Source: Candidatus Eisenbacteria bacterium (lineage in GTDB: Bacteria > Eisenbacteria > RBG-16-71-46 > JACRLI01). Taken from it: a stretch of DNA of 64,000 nucleotides. This document shows, in pieces, positions 54,642 to 64,000 of the stretch. The position numbers and the translations under genes are program-made. Within the stretch, counting starts at the first letter, position 1. Each line of letters opens with the position of its first letter. Below the pieces are notes generated by a model, which ran no database searches, had not been told where the DNA came from, and saw nothing but the letters and a program-made list of their open reading frames with translations. The stretch is from the NCBI GenBank assembly GCA_016235265.1, contig JACRLI010000024.1, positions 43,553 through 107,552 of the forward strand. The letters are read 5' to 3'.

Positions 54642-55397
54642 ATGAACGAGCGCAATTTCTTCGCCGAGACCATCCGCGATGGCAGCCGGAACACCCAGCC
54701 CGGGTGTTTCTTCACGCTGCACTGCGTCCTGTACAGCCGCACCGAGACCGCGCCCGAGATCTGCCAGGACGCCTTCGACGCGGATGTTTCGCGCTATCTC
54801 GGGAGCCTCCTGGGTGTCTTCGGAGACCCGGCTTCCGTGCCGCGCCACAGCGGCAATCTGACGCACTACGATCTCGACGCCTTCCACCGCCTGCACACGA
54901 CCCGTGACGGCCGGCTGAAGTGCCTCGTCCTGCGCACCGACTCGGACTTCCTGGTGCTGTCCGTGGGCACCTTCGAGCAGCCACCCGACCCGCGGCAGAA
55001 GAAGTTCCCGCCCGCCGAGGATGCCTCCATCCGGCGCGGCGACGCCTATTACCAGTTCGCCTACAGCTATGGCCAGCAGCTGCGGCGCGGCGATGCGGTG
55101 CTGGGGGGGGTGCTGGAGCAGCTCTCGGTGGGCTTCGAGAAGTACGGGCGAATTCTGTCGCACCTGCGCGGCGAGTACTTCGACCTGGCCGCGCAACTGG
55201 CCGGCGGCGAGTTCTTCCTGCTGGAGAGGACGGTCAACGAGGAGGCCCGGATGCTCCAGTTGCACGAGCAGCAGGACCTGTTCCTGGAAACCTACGCGGC
55301 GTGGCGCCGCACCGGGGATGAGGCCCTGAAGGAAGCCCTGCGCACCCAGGCGGCCGCGATCCGGGAGATCAAGCCGGACTTCAAGTTCACGGTGTAG
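54642..55397 (+). CDS. Protein of unknown function behind a sigma54-type promoter
   Basis: 251 residues, ATG at 54642 with GAGGGGAA upstream. No signal peptide or membrane helix. The first half is mixed alpha/beta with aromatic strands (CFFTLHCVLYSR, LKCLVLRTDSDFLVLSVGTF). The second half is helical and acidic (LEQLSVGFEKYGRILSHLRG, FFLLERTVNEEARMLQLHEQ). I do not recognise a family. It is divergent from the membrane coiled-coil/HD-GYP operon and ends only 3 nt from the convergent guaB stop. The promoter type suggests motility, surface or stress control (inference). Confidence 0.6.
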   Translation: MNERNFFAETIRDGSRNTQPGCFFTLHCVLYSRTETAPEICQDAFDADVSRYLGSLLGVFGDPASVPRHSGNLTHYDLDAFHRLHTTRDGRLKCLVLRTDSDFLVLSVGTFEQPPDPRQKKFPPAEDASIRRGDAYYQFAYSYGQQLRRGDAVLGGVLEQLSVGFEKYGRILSHLRGEYFDLAAQLAGGEFFLLERTVNEEARMLQLHEQQDLFLETYAAWRRTGDEALKEALRTQAAAIREIKPDFKFTV

Positions 55398-55400
55398 ATT

Positions 55401-57912
<2,512 letters not shown>

Positions 57913-58006
57913 CGCGGTCTCCTTTCGAAGTACAAAAAATCCCTGCCGGCGACATAGCACAGCTTCATCGCCGGAGGGGTAGGCGGATATCCATGCCGAT
58001 GCGGGG

Positions 58007-58036
58007 ATTATAGGAACCGGGGCGTGCGGGTGTCAA
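58007..58036 (-). promoter_or_regulatory. Consensus sigma70 promoter for the barrel-guaB operon
   Basis: Minus strand TTGACA (58031-58036), 18-nt spacer, TATAAT (58007-58012). Both hexamers match the consensus exactly. Start expected near 58000, a leader of about 88 nt. Confidence 0.85.
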
Positions 58037-58384
58037 TCCGGCGCAGAGCGGCCGGGCCCACGGCAGGGCACGCCCGGGAAGCCGCCCCGGAAGGGTCGGA
58101 TGGGACTCGATAAACGATTACAGAGAAATGACTTAGTTAGCCCGACCGATCCCGGTTCGGCGCGCCGGGCGGGGCCTGTCGGACGGGGCACCCTTCCGAA
58201 CCGGGGCACCCCGGGAACCCGCCACCAGGGCCGGTGTATTACCCGGTAAGCACGCTGCGGGCGGCCTGGTCCGGCCGGGAACGGGCGCCCGCAGCGGGCT
58301 GAGCGAGTCACCTCCGTCCGCCAGGAGCCGGTTGCGAGTCCGGTTCCGGCAACCCGAAGTCCTCCTTATCGTCCCGAAGCAGGG

Positions 58385-58410
58385 CGGCCCGTCCAGGCAC
58401 GGACGGGCCG
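58385..58410 (+). terminator. Hairpin with terminator features in the long non-coding region
   Basis: CGGCCCGTCC (58385-58394) pairs with GGACGGGCCG (58401-58410), a perfect 10-bp stem with a 6-nt loop, then TTCCTGTGT. No gene ends just before it, so it may close an unannotated small transcript. Confidence 0.55.
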
Positions 58411-58485
58411 TTCCTGTGTCCGGGCGGCTCCCGCGAGTACAACGACGGCGCGGTTTCGACACCCGGAATGGAAGTACAGAACGGG

Positions 58486-58514
58486 TTGCCATTCGCGTGG
58501 ATTTGTAATATACG
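58486..58514 (+). promoter_or_regulatory. Putative sigma70 promoter of the HTH gene
   Basis: TTGCCA (58486-58491), 17-nt spacer, TATACG (58509-58514), within an AT-rich stretch. The leader to the TTG at 58682 would be about 160 nt. Confidence 0.6.
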
Positions 58515-58681
58515 TCAGATCATCATGCCCCCAGTTCCACCCCGGATTCGGCTGCGTTGTGCCCCCCGCCGAATGGAACCCGTCGCCGCAGGTATTCCGG
58601 CAGGCGAGTATTGATACGTACGAAACGTGGACCGCCCTGTCCCGGGCGGGCCCGGATTCGTCCCGCACGAAGGAGGAAGTC

Positions 58682-59029
58682 TTGGCGAAGCAGAAGCGCA
58701 AGCAGTATACGCAGCAGCAGCGCGATCAGATCCTGGCTGCCGCGAAGAGCCAGAAGCTCACGGCGAAGCAGGTCCAGAAGAAGTTCGGCGTGACCATGGT
58801 CACCTACTACCTGTGGCGCCGGAAGGCCGGCCTCACCCGCACGCGCGGCATGGGCAGGGTGGCCATGGGCAAGCTCGGGCCGTCGCAGTCGGGCCTCACG
58901 CAGCTGGTGCGCCAGACGGTCCGCGAACGGATCCAGCGCGAGCTGCCGACCATCGTTCGCGACGAAGTGCAGAGCTACCTGAACAAGCTGCTGGCCAAGG
59001 CCCCGGGGCACGGCACGCGCAGGGCGTAG
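58682..59029 (+). CDS. Small helix-turn-helix DNA-binding protein
   Basis: 115 residues from TTG at 58682, AAGGAGG five bases upstream. A basic start is followed by an HTH of the transposase/Hin type: RDQILAAAKSQKLTAKQVQK then FGVTMVTYYLWRRKAG (about residues 13-50). The middle is Gly/Arg-rich, and the C-terminal helix (LVRQTVRERIQRELPTIVRD) could dimerise. No catalytic domain follows, so it is more likely a regulator or nucleoid protein than a transposase fragment, although the HTH type also occurs in IS elements. It has its own promoter; tRNA-Met follows. Confidence 0.65.
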   Translation: MAKQKRKQYTQQQRDQILAAAKSQKLTAKQVQKKFGVTMVTYYLWRRKAGLTRTRGMGRVAMGKLGPSQSGLTQLVRQTVRERIQRELPTIVRDEVQSYLNKLLAKAPGHGTRRA

Positions 59030-59048
59030 CGAACGGCCGCCGGTCGGG

Positions 59049-59078
59049 TTGACCGGAAAGCGCCGAAAACGCTACTCT
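59049..59078 (+). promoter_or_regulatory. Putative promoter of tRNA-Met
   Basis: TTGACC (59049-59054), 18-nt spacer, TACTCT (59073-59078). Start expected near 59085, 27 nt before the mature tRNA. Confidence 0.5.
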
Positions 59079-59111
59079 ATGCGTCTGTCCGGGCGCTTTC
59101 GGGCGCCCGTC

Positions 59112-59187
59112 GGCGGCGTAGCTCAGCTGGTAGAGCAGGAGAATCATAATCTCTTTGTCCGGGGTTCGAGTCCCTGCGCCGCCACCA
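59112..59187 (+). tRNA. tRNA-Met (CAT, elongator type)
   Basis: 76 nt including an encoded CCA (59185-59187). Acceptor GGCGGCG pairs with CGCCGCC. The D arm is GCTC-AGCTGGTA-GAGC. The anticodon stem GGAGA/TCTCT has loop ATCATAA with anticodon CAT at 59145-59147. The T arm carries GGTTCGAGTCC. A G1-C72 pair argues against an initiator. CAT could also be read as lysidine-modified tRNA-Ile, but the body matches elongator Met better. Confidence 0.93.
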
Positions 59188-59197
59188 TCAACTTGAG

Positions 59198-59230
59198 CTG
59201 GCCCGTGTCGCGCGACGCGATGCGGGCCAG
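59198..59230 (+). terminator. Terminator of the tRNA transcript
   Basis: CTGGCCCGTGTCGCG (59198-59212) pairs with CGCGATGCGGGCCAG (59216-59230), 15 bp with two wobble pairs and a 3-nt loop, then TGTCATTG. Confidence 0.65.
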
Positions 59231-59280
59231 TGTCATTGCGGGGTCGGAGGTTTCATGCCGGTCGTGAAAGAGGCCGTCCC

Positions 59281-60681
59281 GTGCCAGTCGTAAAGCTCCG
59301 CCGCGCCCTCGCGGCCCTTCCGCTGGAGGGCGGCGAGTCCTGGGTGGTGGCCGTCTCGGGCGGGGCCGACTCGGTATTCCTGTTGCGGGCCCTGCACCTC
59401 CTGGCCCCCGACTTCCGGCTGCACCTCGCGGTGGCCCACCTGGACCACGGCCTGCGCGGCGAGGACTCGCGCGCGGACGCCCGGTCGGTGGCGGCGCTGG
59501 CCGCGGAACTGGGGACCGCCTTCCGCCTCAAGACGCTCCCGGCGGGGGCGCTGGACCTGCCCGGCCGCTCCCCCGAGGAGGCCGCCCGCGAGGCCCGCCA
59601 CGGCTTCCTGGAATCCGTCCGCGCCGAGTTGGGCGCCCGGCGGATCGCACTGGCACACCACGCGGACGACCAATCCGAGACGATCCTCTGGAACTTCCTG
59701 CGCGGCACCGGGCCCGCCGGGCTTGCCGGCATGCGACGGGTCTCCGCCGATGGCCGGCTGGTCCGGCCGCTTCTGGACATCCCGCGCGAGGAGATCCGCG
59801 CCGGCATGGCCGCCCGGGGCTGGGACTTCCGCGAGGACCTCACCAACCTCGACACCTCCCGGCCCAGGAACCTGCTGCGCCACCGCGTCCTGCCGATGCT
59901 GGAATCCGAGGTGAATCCGGGCCTGCGGGCATCGCTGGCCGGGGGGGCCGACATCTTCCGCTCGTGGGTGGAGCTGGTGTCGGAAATGGCCGAAAAGGCC
60001 ATGAAAGAGGCGCTTCTCGAGCCCGGGGACACCATTTTGACCCTTGATTGCGCCCCCCTCATGGCCTACCCTGAGGCTGTCAGGAAGTTTGCTCTCGGCA
60101 AGGCCTTGGAGGGGTTCGAGGGTCCCGGAGGGTGGACCCGCGCTCATCTCGCTGCGCTCGACCACCTCCTGGCATCGAAAGATTCAGGGGGCAGGCGGGT
60201 GAGCCTCCCCGGCAATCTCGAGGCGGCCCGCGAACGGGATCGCCTCGTTGTGTATCCGTCGGAGGCCGATCCCCCGTTCGAGTCCTTCGACCTGGCGGTG
60301 CCCGGCGAGCTCGTCCTGCCGGACGGAAGCCGGATCACTGCCCGCAGGGCCGGGCCGCACGACGTGCCGGCCGGAGCCGGGCCGGAGCCCGGGCGGGTGT
60401 GGATCAACGCCGCGGCGCTGCGGGGTCCCCTGCGGGTGCGCCGCCGCCGTCCGGGGGACCGCTTCGAACCGTGGGGCCTGGGCTCGGACACCAAGCTCAA
60501 GGACTTCCTGATCGGGGCCCGCGTCCCGCGAAGGCTGCGGCGCCGGTTGTGGCTGTTGAGCGACTCGGAGCACATCCTGTGGGTTCTTCGCCTGCGTCCC
60601 AGCGAACGGCTGCGCCTCGGCGCCAACGCGGAGGAAGTGATTGAAGTTCGACTTGAGCCGCCCCACTTCCACGGAGAATGA
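59281..60681 (+). CDS. tilS: tRNA(Ile)-lysidine synthetase
   Basis: 466 residues from GTG at 59281 with AGAGG upstream. It modifies C34 of tRNA-Ile(CAT). The PP-loop is VAVSGGADSVFLLRAL (about 23-38). AHLDHGLRGEDSRADA and ALAHHADDQSETILWNFLRG are family motifs, and NLLRHRVLPMLE follows. The C-terminal domain (about 330-460) has VRRRRPGDRFEPWGLGSDTK. The neighbouring CAT-anticodon tRNA is the elongator type, so the adjacency may be chance. tilS-hpt-ftsH is a classic gene order, and the end overlaps hpt by 41 nt. Confidence 0.95.
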   Translation: MPVVKLRRALAALPLEGGESWVVAVSGGADSVFLLRALHLLAPDFRLHLAVAHLDHGLRGEDSRADARSVAALAAELGTAFRLKTLPAGALDLPGRSPEEAAREARHGFLESVRAELGARRIALAHHADDQSETILWNFLRGTGPAGLAGMRRVSADGRLVRPLLDIPREEIRAGMAARGWDFREDLTNLDTSRPRNLLRHRVLPMLESEVNPGLRASLAGGADIFRSWVELVSEMAEKAMKEALLEPGDTILTLDCAPLMAYPEAVRKFALGKALEGFEGPGGWTRAHLAALDHLLASKDSGGRRVSLPGNLEAARERDRLVVYPSEADPPFESFDLAVPGELVLPDGSRITARRAGPHDVPAGAGPEPGRVWINAAALRGPLRVRRRRPGDRFEPWGLGSDTKLKDFLIGARVPRRLRRRLWLLSDSEHILWVLRLRPSERLRLGANAEEVIEVRLEPPHFHGE

Positions 60682-61207
60682 GAAGCTGGCCGGAATCGAA
60701 GTGATGTTCTCGGCGGAGCAGATTTCCGCCCGCGTGGCCGAGATGGGCCGCCAGATCGGGGCGGACTACGGGGACCGCTGCCCGCTGCTGGTCGCGGTGC
60801 TCAAGGGCGCGTACGTGATGATGAGCGATCTCTCGCGCGCCATCCCGGTCACCCACGAGGTGGACTTCCTGCAGGCCGCCAGCCACGGTGGCAAGACTGA
60901 GTCCTCGGGGCAGGTGAAGCTGGTCTTCGACGGCCGGACCGATCTGCGCGGCCGCCACGTGTTGCTGGTCGAGGGCGTGGTGGACTCCGGGCTGACCCTC
61001 AGTTTCCTCATCGACCAGCTGAAGAAGCGCGAGCCCGCCAGCGTCAAGGTCGCCACGCTGCTGGACAAGGCTCCCTGCCGGAAGATCGAGGTCCCCCTCG
61101 ACTATGTCGGCTTCCGCATCGGCGACGAGTTCGTGATCGGGTACGGGATGGACGTCGCGGAGCGCTATCGCAACCTCCCCTTCGTCGGCATCTACACGGG
61201 CGCTTGA
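60641..61207 (+). CDS. hpt: Hypoxanthine phosphoribosyltransferase
   Basis: 188 residues from TTG at 60641, with GGAGGAAG six bases upstream inside tilS. It salvages hypoxanthine/guanine. The start of the fold is [20 protein letters not shown], with [14 protein letters not shown]. The PRPP loop reads [16 protein letters not shown]: the usual Glu-Asp acidic pair is Glu-Gly, a notable substitution. The C-terminal [20 protein letters not shown] binds the purine. Gene order tilS-hpt-ftsH supports the call despite the altered loop. Confidence 0.92.
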   Translation: MKFDLSRPTSTENEKLAGIEVMFSAEQISARVAEMGRQIGADYGDRCPLLVAVLKGAYVMMSDLSRAIPVTHEVDFLQAASHGGKTESSGQVKLVFDGRTDLRGRHVLLVEGVVDSGLTLSFLIDQLKKREPASVKVATLLDKAPCRKIEVPLDYVGFRIGDEFVIGYGMDVAERYRNLPFVGIYTGA

Positions 61208-61227
61208 CCCTCACCAGGAATTCGACC

Positions 61228-64000
<2,773 letters not shown>

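Larger units (their letters stand above)
57913..58681. other. Long non-coding region (769 bp) with two promoters and structured RNA potential
   Basis: No gene is supported. It contains the minus-strand promoter at 58007-58036, an AT-rich patch (58108-58140), and a 10-bp stem GCTGCGGGCG/CGCCCGCAGC (58254-58263 with 58286-58295). Further stems follow: GCCGG/CCGGC near 58326-58350 and the terminator-like hairpin at 58385-58410. The plus-strand promoter for the HTH gene is at 58486-58514. A small RNA between about 58230 and 58415 is possible but matches no class I know. Confidence 0.5.

Noticed and set aside
58240-58350. Known riboswitch (cobalamin or c-di-GMP) in the long intergenic region
   Set aside because: Short resemblances (GGGAA, CCAGGAG) are present but core motifs and their order do not match; left as an unclassified structured region.
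58682-58830. Transposase remnant
   Set aside because: The HTH resembles IS-type HTHs but the gene has its own promoter, strong ribosome site and a complete C-terminal helix, with no inverted repeats or catalytic fragment nearby.
59255-59296. Imperfect direct repeat at the tilS start (ATGCCGGTCGTGAAAG and GTGCCAGTCGTAAAG)
   Set aside because: Only about 15 bp with mismatches; the ATG copy is out of frame with tilS, so it was not used as the start. Probably chance or a small duplication.

Overview
The window is about 64 kb of very GC-rich bacterial chromosome. It encodes many outer-membrane barrels, lipobox lipoproteins, an Mla lipid-transport system, cytochromes c and a full F-type ATP synthase. 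That points to a respiring Gram-negative (diderm) bacterium. The phylum cannot be fixed from sequence alone; gene content would fit a deep-branching high-GC lineage such as Gemmatimonadota, Eisenbacteria or a deltaproteobacterial relative (inference). Recognisable sigma70 promoters (TTGAC-type -35, TAnnnT -10) recur. TTG start codons with good Shine-Dalgarno sites are unusually common, and stop/start overlaps of the TTGA or ATGA type bind genes into operons.

Layout from the left. 1-5.5 kb (minus): ilvC cut by the edge behind a TPR protein, a two-PDZ secreted protein, priA. 5.6-8.4 kb (minus): a signalling operon (REC-GGDEF protein, degenerate histidine kinase, single-domain receiver). 8.9-11.2 kb (plus): three genes for a monoheme-cytochrome/beta-barrel fusion, a heme lipoprotein and a diheme cytochrome c, a candidate electron conduit. 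11.3-13.6 kb (minus): tsaD and a GAF/PP2C phosphatase. 13.9-14.9 kb: a lipoprotein gene interrupted by an in-frame TGA. 15.1-22.5 kb (minus): the complete atp operon, facing yicC-gmk-rpoZ-coaBC, type 4 uracil-DNA glycosylase and an intein-bearing dnaB across a divergent promoter pair.

The middle (29-44 kb) holds a RibD/DHFR-like enzyme, a two-subunit molybdenum hydroxylase with a Tat signal, mlaE-mlaF-mlaD followed by mbfA (ferritin-VIT1 iron exporter) and radA, an EamA exporter, and the compact operon ispD-ispF-ddl-cysS-nucleotidyltransferase-TPM protein. Two long palindromic intergenic elements (32.5 and 38.7 kb) share one architecture.

The right part (44-64 kb) has a CheR-type methyltransferase with a pseudo-receiver protein, lemA, envelope proteins, a three-gene operon (membrane coiled-coil protein, pseudo-receiver protein, REC-HD-GYP) facing a gene with a sigma54-type promoter, guaB behind a barrel gene with a consensus sigma70 promoter, a small HTH protein, tRNA-Met, tilS, hpt and ftsH. 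The ftsH gene runs off the right edge and carries two inteins separated by only 15 host residues. With dnaB this makes three inteins in one window, all in conserved ATPase motifs.
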